A stretch of 64,000 nucleotides of DNA from Cedecea neteri (GTDB lineage Bacteria; Pseudomonadota; Gammaproteobacteria; Enterobacterales; Enterobacteriaceae), in contig NZ_CP009459.1 in assembly GCF_000758325.1 (NCBI RefSeq), positions 3,162,001 to 3,226,000 on the forward strand. The letters run 5' to 3'. The notes beneath the pieces were generated by a model. That model worked only from the letters and a program-made list of their open reading frames with translations. It was not told the origin of the DNA and searched no databases. The translations under genes were made by a program, and so were the position numbers. Numbering within the stretch: position 1 is the first letter of the stretch; every line of letters starts with the position of its first letter. Below, one piece after another: positions 17,533 to 25,689 of the stretch.

Positions 17533-19641
17533 TTAGTGCTGTTTATCTGCCTCCAGAATAAAACTGTATTCGAGGGCGGTATTCTCCAGACGTTTTATTC
17601 GGCCTGATTTACCGCCGTGCCCGGCCTGCATCTCGGTCAACAGGAGGATTTTGCCCGTCCCCCGCTGGTTTTCACGTAGCTTCGCGACCCACTTTGCGGG
17701 CTCCCAGTATTGCACCTGCGAGTCGTTGAGGCCGCTGGTCACCAGCAGATTTGGGTAGTGAGAAGGCTTAACGTTGTCGTAGGGGCTCCAGGATTTGAGC
17801 CGCAAATAGTCCGTTTCACGGTGCGGGTTGCCCCATTCGTCATATTCGCCCACGGTGAGCGGCAGGGATTCGTCCAGCATGGTTGTCACCACGTCCACAA
17901 AGGGCACCTGCGCGACCACGGCATTGAAGAGCGTGGGTTGCTGGTTAATGACATTACCCATCAACAAGCCCCCGGCGCTTCCGCCCATGGCGTAAAGTCT
18001 GCCAGCCTGCCCGAAGCCCAGCTTAACCAGGCCGTGGGTCGCATCGAGAAAATCACTGAAGCTGTTGGGTTTGTTTTCCAGTTTCCCCTGCTGATACCAC
18101 TGCTGGCCCAGCTCACCGCCGCCGCGAACGTGCACAATAGCGAACACAAAACCGCGGTCCAGCAGGCTAAGCCGGTTTGCGCTGAAGGCCGGATCCATGC
18201 TCATCCCGTAAGCACCATAGCCGTAAACCAGCAGCGGGCTGTGGGCCGGTTTAAACATTTTCTTGTTATAGACCAGCGAGACGGGCACCTTCACGCCGTC
18301 ACGCGCGGTGACCCAGATTCGCTCGCTGTGGTAATTCTCCGGCGAGGTGTTATTGACCTCCTGGCGTTTTAGCAGGGTGCGTTCGCCGCTGGCCAGATCC
18401 CATTCATAAGTGCTGGTGGGCGTGGTCATCGAAGAGTAGCTATAGCGCAGCTTACCGGACTGAGGATCCGGGTTATAGCCGAGCCAGGCCATATAGCTGG
18501 CGTCATCGAATTTCAGCGTTTGCACTCGGCAGGTCAGCCAGTTAATCTTGCGTATCTGGCTCAGCCCGTCCTGGCGTTCAGCCACCACCAGCCAGTCTTT
18601 AAACAAGGTGAACCCTTCCACCATTTTATTGGGTTTGGGCGCAACCACTGCCTGCCACTTGTCGCCGGGCGCGTGGCTTTTATACAGCCCAAAATTGGCA
18701 CTTTCCTGGTTTGCACGCAGGTAGAACTCCCCCTCAAAATGGTCGAGATAATATTCAACCCCAGGCCTGCGGGTGGCAAAAAGTACCGGGGGAATTTCAG
18801 GCTTATCCGCGTCGATCAGGCGAGCTTCCGATGATGTACTGGCGCTAAGCGTGATAATTAAATAGCGATCCGAAGCCGAACGGGAAAGCCCGAGATAATA
18901 GCCGCCGTCAGCCTCTTGATAGACCAGCACATCCTCGGCAACAGGTGTGCCAGGGCGGTGCCGCCAGACCTGTGAGGGCACCAGCGTTTGCGGGTTATTG
19001 CGAATATAAAACAGGTAGCGCCCGTCATTAGACCAGACCATATTCCCGGAAGTGTTTTCGAGCGCATCGGGGAGCCATTGCCCGCTCTTTAAATCGCGAA
19101 GCGAAAGGCGATACTGCCGGCGGCCCGTCGTGTCCTCGGCAATCGCCATCATTTGGTTATCCTGACTGACGACCAGGCCATTTAGCTGGTAATAGGCCTG
19201 GCCTTTGGCACGCAGGTTGCCGTCCACTAACGTTTGCCAGTCACCCTTGTTCCCGACGGGCTGCCGCTGGCTAACGGCGTATTCTTGTCCGGTCAGATAA
19301 ACATCCTGGTAGCGATAGCCGTTTCGCTGGAAGGGCACCGAGCGGTTTTCAGGGCTCATTCGCGCGACCATTTCCTGATACAACGTGTCCGTTAACGCGG
19401 CAGACGGTTTCAATACCTCGCGGGCGTAGTTATTTTCCACCTCGAGGTGGCGCAGCACTTTCGCGTCACTGCGGCTGTCGTCCCTGAGCCAAAAATAGTT
19501 ATCCACGCGGATGTCACCATGCTCAATAAGCTGATGGGGGATTTTGGGCGTAGCCGGGGGCTGTGGCACGTCGGCGATTGCCCAACTGGCTGGCAGCGAG
19601 CAGATGAGGAGCAGCGGCGTGGCTTTCCATAGTTTTTCCAT
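17533..19641 (-). CDS. Exported oligopeptidase B-like S9 peptidase
   Basis: 702 residues. An N-terminal signal peptide (hydrophobic core LLLICSLPASWAIA) precedes PPATPKIPHQL, so the enzyme is predicted to be periplasmic. The middle is a beta-propeller. The catalytic part holds GGSAGG (nucleophile serine) near residue 555, an LNDSQVQYWEP segment carrying the acid, and AGHGGKSGR with the histidine near residue 676. These fit the prolyl oligopeptidase family, closest to PtrB/Protease II, which cuts after Arg and Lys. PtrB itself is cytoplasmic, so an exported form is notable. AAGGACG precedes the start. It lies between tonB and the TonB-dependent receptor, all leftward. Confidence 0.87.
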   Translation of the reverse strand: MEKLWKATPLLLICSLPASWAIADVPQPPATPKIPHQLIEHGDIRVDNYFWLRDDSRSDAKVLRHLEVENNYAREVLKPSAALTDTLYQEMVARMSPENRSVPFQRNGYRYQDVYLTGQEYAVSQRQPVGNKGDWQTLVDGNLRAKGQAYYQLNGLVVSQDNQMMAIAEDTTGRRQYRLSLRDLKSGQWLPDALENTSGNMVWSNDGRYLFYIRNNPQTLVPSQVWRHRPGTPVAEDVLVYQEADGGYYLGLSRSASDRYLIITLSASTSSEARLIDADKPEIPPVLFATRRPGVEYYLDHFEGEFYLRANQESANFGLYKSHAPGDKWQAVVAPKPNKMVEGFTLFKDWLVVAERQDGLSQIRKINWLTCRVQTLKFDDASYMAWLGYNPDPQSGKLRYSYSSMTTPTSTYEWDLASGERTLLKRQEVNNTSPENYHSERIWVTARDGVKVPVSLVYNKKMFKPAHSPLLVYGYGAYGMSMDPAFSANRLSLLDRGFVFAIVHVRGGGELGQQWYQQGKLENKPNSFSDFLDATHGLVKLGFGQAGRLYAMGGSAGGLLMGNVINQQPTLFNAVVAQVPFVDVVTTMLDESLPLTVGEYDEWGNPHRETDYLRLKSWSPYDNVKPSHYPNLLVTSGLNDSQVQYWEPAKWVAKLRENQRGTGKILLLTEMQAGHGGKSGRIKRLENTALEYSFILEADKQH

Positions 19642-19722
19642 GATGCGTCCTTAATGTCGGGCGATGGGGCGCCCTGCCGAATATTCAGCATAAAGTTAAC
19701 GTTCAGGTTGTGGGGCTTAGCG

Positions 19723-20511
19723 CTAGCTTCGGCTAAGTTCCGTCAGGTCGAAATTGATTGGCATTGTGACGTTATACACGCCTCCCTTTAAGCGCTCGGC
19801 GGGCGGTTTCGGCAGCGGCTGGGCGCGTTCTAAAACGGCCACGGCCTCCCGATCCAACGAGCGCGTTCCTGATGATCCGATCAGCGAACTCGCAATAACT
19901 GTGCCTGCAGCATCCACGGTAAATGTCACCACCGCGATGCCCGTTCTGGCGCGCTGGCGGGCGTCTCCGGGGTAGCGTTTAAAGCGGTTGAGATGGCCTT
20001 TGACCCGGCTCTCCCAGGCGTCCTGCTGGCTATTTTGCTTCTCGGCATCGCTGTGGTAAGGCGCGGCAATTCGCGATGAAACCACGCTGGGCGGAGGGGC
20101 TGCATTGGTCGAGATGGCCGCCTGGCTGTTGTCGCTGGTTTGCTCCCGGACGTTGCGAGGTGGACGCGGTTTTTTCTTCTCACCTTCGGCGGCTTTTTTC
20201 CGACGAGTGACTTCAATCACCGCATCTTTGGCTATCGGCAGCGCCCTCTGTTGCTTGTCTTCAGCCTGCTGCTTTTCCTCTGCCGCAGCTGACTCCTGCT
20301 GAGTAATACCCACCGGAAGCGGGATGGGTGCAGGTGGGGCTTCGATATCCTCCGCCCATTCCAGCATGACGGCTGGCGCGGGCTGCAGGGCTGGTGGTGT
20401 GTCTGAGACTTGCCAGATAAGCGCTAAAAAAAGACCTCCGTGGAGAAGCAGAGACAGCGTAAAGCCCGTGCCGCGTCTGCCCGCCAGAGAAGGTGTAAAC
20501 GTGTCTGTCAT
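19723..20511 (-). CDS. TonB energy-transducer protein
   Basis: 262 residues. A single membrane anchor lies near residues 17-35 (TLSLLLHGGLFLALIW, with the histidine seen in TonB anchors). A proline/lysine-rich, charged linker follows (residues ~40-170). The C-terminal TonB domain has the YP motif (RYPGDARQRARTG) and GSSGTRSLDREAV. It transmits proton-motive force from ExbBD to outer-membrane receptors. The gene starts six bases after the chaN-like stop and is probably dedicated to the receptor encoded downstream. No exbB/exbD genes are in the window, so ExbBD would come from elsewhere. Confidence 0.9.
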   Translation of the reverse strand: MTDTFTPSLAGRRGTGFTLSLLLHGGLFLALIWQVSDTPPALQPAPAVMLEWAEDIEAPPAPIPLPVGITQQESAAAEEKQQAEDKQQRALPIAKDAVIEVTRRKKAAEGEKKKPRPPRNVREQTSDNSQAAISTNAAPPPSVVSSRIAAPYHSDAEKQNSQQDAWESRVKGHLNRFKRYPGDARQRARTGIAVVTFTVDAAGTVIASSLIGSSGTRSLDREAVAVLERAQPLPKPPAERLKGGVYNVTMPINFDLTELSRS

Positions 20512-20517
20512 CCACGG

Positions 20518-21390
20518 TTACCGTTTTGCCGGAGCAGGCGTAACAAACCAGACATAATCAGCCTGATCCGCCGTGATTTTCATGCCTTTTTCCGCCAGCA
20601 TCAACACAACCGGTTGCGACGACGGAGACAAGTCTTCCATATGCAGCGGTACGCCGATGCTTCTGGACGCATGATAGCCGCCTGCAATCAGCAAAGCGGG
20701 CGTTGGGGCGCTCAGCAATTGTTGGGCCATATAGCGATCGCGCTGCTGCTGAATCGCCAGCATTGACGTCAGTTGCTGGCCTTCGATATTGCCCCCGTGC
20801 ATGGCAACGATCGTTTCTTTCAGCGCAGCCTGGACGGCGGGCGCGGTTGATTTTCTTCCTTCCGGGAAGCGCGGGGCTTTATAAAGGCGCATTATCTCAT
20901 CGCGGTTGATATTGGCGTTGAGCAAAGGTGAGGGGGCGCGCAGGGCTTCGGTCACGACACTGCCGTACATCTCCCACGGCCAGCCTTTTTGCCAGTGAAG
21001 CAGTTCCTGAATGCGGCTGTCGCGCACCTGCGGATCCTCTTTCAGCCAGGCTTTGACCTGGTTGACACGTGGCTGCTGGTCAGCGGTTAGCATCTCCAGC
21101 AAGACGCTGCCCTGAGGGCGCTCTTTTCGCAGATTTTGCAACAGCCAAAGTTCAATTTGATGATGGTTGGCGTTATCGTGCTTTTCGCCGACAATAAGCC
21201 GTTGAGCGCTGGCGAGTTTGGCCAGCAACTGCCTTTCAGTCAGCGTTTCGCCGCTCTGCAAAGCAATGATTTGCCCATGCGTGACGGCGACATGGTTTGC
21301 TGCTTGAGGAGAGTGAGTGGTTTGGCTGCAGGCGCTGAGGCCCAGGCTGGCTAACGCTATCAAAGACGTAAGGATCAATTTTTTATGCAT
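20518..21390 (-). CDS. ChaN-family iron-regulated lipoprotein
   Basis: 290 residues. The signal peptide ends in a lipobox (LSAC near residue 21). The ChaN-like motif GEKHDNANHH (residues ~72-81) and the later LIAGGYHASRSIGVP segment contain the histidines expected for this family. ChaN of Campylobacter jejuni binds haem as a dimer, and PhuW-type relatives occur in haem-uptake loci. It is the first gene after a strong Fur box (21482-21496) and is followed at six bases by tonB. A role in haem or iron handling at the outer membrane is inferred from family and context. Confidence 0.85.
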   Translation of the reverse strand: MHKKLILTSLIALASLGLSACSQTTHSPQAANHVAVTHGQIIALQSGETLTERQLLAKLASAQRLIVGEKHDNANHHQIELWLLQNLRKERPQGSVLLEMLTADQQPRVNQVKAWLKEDPQVRDSRIQELLHWQKGWPWEMYGSVVTEALRAPSPLLNANINRDEIMRLYKAPRFPEGRKSTAPAVQAALKETIVAMHGGNIEGQQLTSMLAIQQQRDRYMAQQLLSAPTPALLIAGGYHASRSIGVPLHMEDLSPSSQPVVLMLAEKGMKITADQADYVWFVTPAPAKR

Positions 21391-21481
21391 ATCTTTTGCC
21401 CGGAGGTAGCCTTCACTGGCTGTTAGTCTTGATGTCGATCAATTTACCGCGGGCAGGATGTTAACAAATATAAAATTTAAA

Positions 21482-21496
21482 TGATACTCATTATCA
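21482..21496 (-). promoter_or_regulatory. Fur box of the chaN-tonB-peptidase-receptor module
   Basis: TGATACTCATTATCA matches the 7-1-7 Fur consensus (TGATAAT-N-ATTATCA) at all positions but one. It lies ~90 bases upstream of the chaN-like start at 21390, in an AT-rich stretch suited to a promoter. Iron repression of the leftward genes is the simple reading. Confidence 0.85.
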
Positions 21497-21554
21497 TTTA
21501 AATATTTTTACCAGAAGGTGATTTGAGCGGCAGACCGCATTCATAGCAGCAAAA

Positions 21555-21574
21555 ATGCCGCCTGAGGGCGGCAT
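21555..21574 (-). terminator. Intrinsic terminator of the leftward SDR gene
   Basis: Perfect 8-bp stem (ATGCCGCC / GGCGGCAT) with a 4-base loop. On the minus strand it is followed by TTTTT, 26 bases after the SDR gene stop at 21600. Confidence 0.8.
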
Positions 21575-21599
21575 CTGTAGGGCAAAGTAGCGTGAGCGG

Positions 21600-22397
21600 T
21601 TAGCGGGTGTAACGCGGCGCTGGCTGAGAAGCGCTCAGATGCGAGCTAATCACCCGGCGTTCTGCCTCCCACTCATCCCATTCGCTGCCTTCCTGCAATG
21701 CAGGAATGGTGACTTTCTCACCAGCATCAAGGCCGACCAGCGCGGCGTCCACCATATCTTCGGTACTCATCACCCAGCTTTGCGGCAGATTTTCGTGCCC
21801 GCCCACGCCGGCAATATTCCAGAAATCCGTGGCCGTGGCGCCAGGCAGTACGGCCTGAATACGCACGCCAGACTCCGTCAGCTCCTGCTGCAAAGAGTGG
21901 CTCAATGCCAGCACGAACGCTTTGCTGGCGCCGTACACGCCGTTCAGCAATTCAGGCGCAATGGCGACGATCGAGGCAATGTTAATAATGGTGCCGTGCT
22001 GGCGGGCGGCCATTGCCGGGGCTGCCGCATAGGTCAGGCGGGTTAACGCGGTGACGTTGAGGTCTATCATCGCGGTCATTTCATCCACGCTGGCTTCCAG
22101 CACGCTTTCTTTTGAGCCGAAGCCCGCGTTGTTAACCAGCAGCGAAATGGACTCGTCGTTTTTTAGCCGCGTTTCGATCTGCAGCAGTTCAGCCGCGTTA
22201 CCCAGATCGGCGGTAATGACCTCCACCGCTTGCCCGCTTTCCTCGCGAATGCGTCGGGCAACCTGGTTCAGGCGGTCTGTGTTGCGGGCTACCAGAATCA
22301 GGTTATAACCGCGTTTGGCCAGACGGGCCGCGTAGACAGCGCCGATCCCGCCGGATGCGCCAGTGACCAGGGCTGTGCCTTTAGATACGTTGCTCAT
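21600..22397 (-). CDS. SDR-family oxidoreductase
   Basis: 265 residues from the ATG at 22397, with AGGAGT seven bases upstream. The NAD(P) motif TGASGGIG is at residues ~12-19, LVNNAG lies near residue 89, and the catalytic Tyr/Lys pair is in YGASKAF near residue 155. This is a classical short-chain dehydrogenase. The gene is divergent from the GlxA-type regulator at 22515, with a 9-bp inverted repeat between them, so regulation by that protein is likely. The substrate is unknown. Confidence 0.88.
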   Translation of the reverse strand: MSNVSKGTALVTGASGGIGAVYAARLAKRGYNLILVARNTDRLNQVARRIREESGQAVEVITADLGNAAELLQIETRLKNDESISLLVNNAGFGSKESVLEASVDEMTAMIDLNVTALTRLTYAAAPAMAARQHGTIINIASIVAIAPELLNGVYGASKAFVLALSHSLQQELTESGVRIQAVLPGATATDFWNIAGVGGHENLPQSWVMSTEDMVDAALVGLDAGEKVTIPALQEGSEWDEWEAERRVISSHLSASQPAPRYTR

Positions 22398-22462
22398 TGT
22401 GTGACTCCTGAAAAGGGGATTAATTGACGAAGGCAACATTAACACTGGATTTTTGTGTCTCA

Positions 22463-22492
22463 AATGTCATATAACCGTCTTTTTATGACATT
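22463..22492. promoter_or_regulatory. Inverted repeat in divergent promoter region, probable operator
   Basis: Perfect 9-bp arms AATGTCATA (22463-22471) and TATGACATT (22484-22492) are separated by 12 bases, so the half-sites are 21 bp apart centre to centre, two helical turns. The element lies between the SDR start (22397) and the regulator start (22515). It is a good candidate for the binding site of the GlxA-type regulator. Confidence 0.55.
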
Positions 22493-22514
22493 ATCAATTA
22501 CGGCGGTCTGCCCC

Positions 22515-23459
22515 ATGCAAAAGGTCGGTTTTGTTGTTACTCCGGGATATTCCACCATGGGCTTTGCCGTTATCACGGCGTTTGAAGTCGCTAACCTGAT
22601 GGCGAGCGAGCCGGTGTATGAACTGCATTTACTTTCAGAGCAAGGCGGCAGGGTAACAACGTCAGCCGGGTTTGACGTGATGACCGAGTCGATGGCGGAT
22701 ACGCAGTACGATCTCCTGCTGTTTGGCGCCACGATGGAGCAGGCTTCCCCCACGACGATTCATTTTGTGCGTCAGGCTGCAGCCTATGCGCGCCGCGTGG
22801 CTGCCGCTTGTCTGGGAACATTTTTACTGGCCGAGGCCGGGTTGCTGGAGGGCAGACGAGCCACCACGCACTGGATGTACGCGCGAGACCTGCAGCAGCG
22901 CTTTCCGGGCATCAGCGTGGAAGAAGACAAAATTTTTATTTGCGACGGGCCTTACTGGACCTCGGCAGGGATGACGGCGGCCATCGATCTGGCGCTGGCG
23001 CTGATTGAGGACGATCTGGGGGCGGATATCGCGAGAACCATCGCCCGGAAGCTGGTGCTCTATCATCGCCGGGCTGGCGGTCAGTCGCAGTTTTCCTCCC
23101 TTCTTGAACTGGAGCCTAAATCGGACCGCATCCAAAAAGTGATGACTTACGCCCGTGCGCACCTGGAAAACGCGTTGAGCGTGGAAGAGCTGGCGGCGGT
23201 GGCCAATTTATCTCCCCGTCAGTTTAGCCGCAGTTTTCAGGCTGAAACCGGCCAGTCGCCCGCCCGCGCCATAGAGCATCTGCGTCTGGAGTCCGCCCGC
23301 ATGCTGCTTGAAACCAGCGCCCGCTCCATCGACGAAGTGGCGCGCCAGACCGGGTTTGGCGAGCGGGACAGAATGCGCCGGGCGTTTCTGCGCACCTACG
23401 GCCAGCCGCCGCAGGTGATACGCCGCCAGGCGCGAGGGGATGAAGAACTGCAAGCCTAA
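22515..23459 (+). CDS. GlxA-type transcriptional regulator (DJ-1/PfpI domain plus AraC HTH)
   Basis: 314 residues from the ATG at 22515. Residues ~1-165 form a DJ-1/PfpI-like amidotransferase fold with AACLGTFLLAEAGLL at the nucleophile-elbow position. The last ~100 residues are an AraC-type DNA-binding domain (VEELAAVANLSPRQFSRSFQ and a second motif GFGERDRMRRAF). ATGs at 22455 and 22485 are in frame, but the first two dozen bases there overlap the inverted repeat and no ribosome site favours them. Divergent from the SDR gene. The last ~70 bases of the gene recur in degraded form at 24134-24206. Confidence 0.85.
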   Translation: MQKVGFVVTPGYSTMGFAVITAFEVANLMASEPVYELHLLSEQGGRVTTSAGFDVMTESMADTQYDLLLFGATMEQASPTTIHFVRQAAAYARRVAAACLGTFLLAEAGLLEGRRATTHWMYARDLQQRFPGISVEEDKIFICDGPYWTSAGMTAAIDLALALIEDDLGADIARTIARKLVLYHRRAGGQSQFSSLLELEPKSDRIQKVMTYARAHLENALSVEELAAVANLSPRQFSRSFQAETGQSPARAIEHLRLESARMLLETSARSIDEVARQTGFGERDRMRRAFLRTYGQPPQVIRRQARGDEELQA

Positions 23460-23475
23460 AACTGGCAGTGGTGAT
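23404..23475 (+). repeat. Left copy of a ~72-bp direct repeat (3' end of GlxA-type gene)
   Basis: This stretch covers the last codons of the GlxA-type gene and ~15 bases after the stop. It recurs at 24134-24206, 730 bases to the right. The first part (AGCCGCCGCAGGTGATACGC) is identical in both. Identity over the whole is about 85% by eye, with one single-base insertion. Confidence 0.75.
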
Positions 23476-23528
23476 GTATTTTTATCTCTGTATTATCAGG
23501 CGAATAATTGTTTTCAGAGAGGGAAAGT

Positions 23529-24080
23529 ATGGCGAATTTAGTCTATTACGTAGCCGCGACGCTGGATGGTTACATTGCCGACCAGAAGCATCAGCTGGAC
23601 TGGCTCATGAACTTCCCGCTGGGGGATGACGCAACGCCGTACGATGAGTTCTATCAGACCGTCGGGGCGGTGATCATGGGGGCGGAAACCTACAGCTGGA
23701 TCCTTGAAAACTCAGCCGAAGCCTGGCCCTATGCCGATGTTCCGGCATTTATCGTCACGCATCGTTTGCTCTCCGTTCCTGAGGGGCAAAATATCACGCT
23801 GGTGCAGGGCGAGGCCGCTGACATCGCAGCGCAGGCCCGCGCAGCCGCCAAAGGCAAAGATGTCTGGCTGGTTGGCGGAGGCAAAACCGCCGCCCTGTTT
23901 GCCGAAGCCGGGGAGCTGCAGCGCCTGTTTATCACCCAGATCCCGGTCATTATCGGGGTTGGGATCCCGCTTCTGCCGGTGAGCAAGGCGTTGAGCCTTA
24001 AGCCTGTTACACAACGGGTGCTAAAGAGCGGGGCTATCGAGTTAATTGCTGATGTGAATATGACATCTGAGGCCGTTTAG
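23529..24080 (+). CDS. Dihydrofolate reductase/RibD C-terminal family protein
   Basis: 183 residues from the ATG at 23529 with GAGAGGGAAAG upstream. The N terminus VYYVAATLDGYIAD, the VIMGAETYSW segment and VWLVGGGKTAALF place it in the RibD C-terminal/DHFR-like reductase superfamily (YyaP/YwjB group). Such proteins are small NADPH-dependent reductases with mostly unknown substrates. Folate reduction itself is not implied. The gene is bracketed by the end of the GlxA-type gene and a degraded copy of that end. Confidence 0.8.
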   Translation: MANLVYYVAATLDGYIADQKHQLDWLMNFPLGDDATPYDEFYQTVGAVIMGAETYSWILENSAEAWPYADVPAFIVTHRLLSVPEGQNITLVQGEAADIAAQARAAAKGKDVWLVGGGKTAALFAEAGELQRLFITQIPVIIGVGIPLLPVSKALSLKPVTQRVLKSGAIELIADVNMTSEAV

Positions 24081-24133
24081 GCTGCGGGTTTATTTTTCAA
24101 TTGAGCCCGCCATTAGATTGGCAGGACAGAATA

Positions 24134-24206
24134 AGCCGCCGCAGGTGATACGCCCTCAGGTGTGGGGGAGATGAAGAACTTCAGGCTTAAAATAGCCAGT
24201 AGTTAC
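24134..24206 (+). repeat. Right, degraded copy of the GlxA-type gene 3' end
   Basis: Matches 23404-23475, including AGCCGCCGCAGGTGATACGC, GATGAAGAACT and the stop region, but shifted out of frame by one base. It has no coding role now. Together with the left copy it brackets the DHFR-like gene, which suggests either a past segmental duplication or insertion of the bracketed block. Confidence 0.7.
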
Positions 24207-24282
24207 AGTGGGAAACAGTTTTCAGGCTATCTATTGGAGCGGAAGGCAGTAGACTGCTTTTACTACCTCGAGGAGTCAAACC

Positions 24283-24675
24283 ATGCCCGTATTTACTATC
24301 ACACTGCGAAAAAGCGGTACGTTAGATAAAAAAAGAATTTCGACCGCCATTCACGCCGCCACGGTGGCAACCGGCTATCCCCATAACGATCTGTTCCAGC
24401 GCTTTATCAGCCTTAATGACGAGTCGCTCTATGTGGACCCAACGTATCCCGATCTTGAACATCCGCGGAGTGCCAATTTCGTGCTGATTGAGGCCGTACT
24501 CTCCTCTGGTTCTCCTGATTCCCGTAAGCATCTGCTCCTTGAATCTCTGGTTCACGAACTTGGTCTGATCGGGGTGGACTGCAATGATCTGATGGTGCTT
24601 TTCAGCGAGGTCGATCGTCTGAATAGTTCATTTGGCGGGGGGAGAAGAGCATCGCCTGTCTCGATGTCTCAATGA
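24283..24675 (+). CDS. Tautomerase-family protein
   Basis: 130 residues with GAGGAG before the ATG. The protein starts Met-Pro, and Pro2 would be the catalytic amino-terminal proline of the 4-oxalocrotonate tautomerase superfamily. Two further blocks (PHNDLFQRFISL, then an HLLLESLVHELGLIG segment) fit the longer single-chain members of the family. The substrate is unknown. It stands alone in an accessory stretch, between the degraded repeat and a coding remnant. Confidence 0.78.
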   Translation: MPVFTITLRKSGTLDKKRISTAIHAATVATGYPHNDLFQRFISLNDESLYVDPTYPDLEHPRSANFVLIEAVLSSGSPDSRKHLLLESLVHELGLIGVDCNDLMVLFSEVDRLNSSFGGGRRASPVSMSQ

Positions 24676-24711
24676 GGTCGGGCGTGTATATAAACGCCCT
24701 CGTTAAGCAGC

Positions 24712-24924
24712 ATTAATATCACGCATATTGATCAGGTCCGGGAGTCTGATGCAGCGCTGCTAAGCAGACTGGCAAAACAATACGGTGTCGTCAGTATGCC
24801 GAGCGGCGGATACAGGTTTTTCCTGCTAGCGGGCGATGGAATGACAGTCAGCGGCAAGTAACCGGCGTCGGTAACGATAACGCCGGACATGGTCAGCCGC
24901 TGGAACTACAGCGAGGAAGCCTGA
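24712..24924 (+). pseudogene. Remnant of an unknown coding sequence with an internal stop
   Basis: An open frame without a start codon reads NITHIDQVRESDAALL, then QYGVVSMPSGGYRFFLL. It meets TAA at 24859 and continues in the same frame as PASVTITPDMVSRWNY to a TGA at 24922. The amino-acid composition looks protein-like on both sides of the stop. I do not recognise the family. It is probably the C-terminal end of a lost gene. Confidence 0.4.
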
Positions 24925-24928
24925 TGAA

Positions 24929-25480
24929 TTAAGAGGACACTGGTAACCGTTCTTCACTGGCGCCTATTTTGTAGACTTGTTGTGAGCAACTATCGGTTCC
25001 CTTAAAGCGGAACTCCACCAGGTAGGTACTACCTCCCTCGGGGATGAATTGAGAGTAGAGGGGGCCACATGAGCCAGAGGTATGAATTTGTTGGTCATAA
25101 TCAGACCAGGCAGACATACCCCTGATCCGAATACGGTGCTCTGCATCGACGGTTTTCTCAATCTGCAACTCCACGCCGGAAATAGTTTTACTAGCATTTT
25201 CAGTCATAGTGGCAATCCAGGGCAAAAGCACCTCTCGTCCGCTATGGAAGACTCGGCCAATAGGTGTAAAACCTTCGCTGATCGGCGTTGAAGAGTTAAC
25301 TGCATAATTCACTGTCATGGGCATGCCAGCCGAGCGGAAGACTATGCGGGCTTGGCTATTTTTGACCGCGACCGTAGCTACCGGAGGCTCTTTGTACTTG
25401 GGTACCCCTTCGGTGCAGCCAGTCAGCAAACCAAGCATTGCGCAGGCAGCACCTGCAGATAAATTCAACTTCCTTAACAT
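24929..25480 (-). CDS. Putative lipoprotein of unknown function
   Basis: 183 residues from the ATG at 25480. The signal sequence ends in LLTGC, giving an acylated cysteine near residue 22. The rest has no family I recognise; two cysteine-containing stretches (GSCGPLY and DSCSQQVY) may form a disulphide. The frame is open upstream to 25687, but that part has no signal peptide and reads like non-coding DNA. GC is lower than in the flanking core genes. It lies in the accessory stretch between 24.1 and 26.2 kb. Confidence 0.65.
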   Translation of the reverse strand: MLRKLNLSAGAACAMLGLLTGCTEGVPKYKEPPVATVAVKNSQARIVFRSAGMPMTVNYAVNSSTPISEGFTPIGRVFHSGREVLLPWIATMTENASKTISGVELQIEKTVDAEHRIRIRGMSAWSDYDQQIHTSGSCGPLYSQFIPEGGSTYLVEFRFKGTDSCSQQVYKIGASEERLPVSS

Positions 25481-25689
25481 AGTGAGTCTCTTTATCCCAG
25501 TGTAATTATCGAAAATGGTGCCCATGGCAAATAGTTTATTGCATACATTTTTCATTTCGGGTTTTATCTTCAGTAAGGTTTGGTTGTATCCTGGTCGGCG
25601 TATTGTTCTGGCATTATCGTCAGTATTTCTAAGTTGGAGAAACTGCCCTATATATTGGATTTGTGATTCAATAAATAATTCGGGCATAA

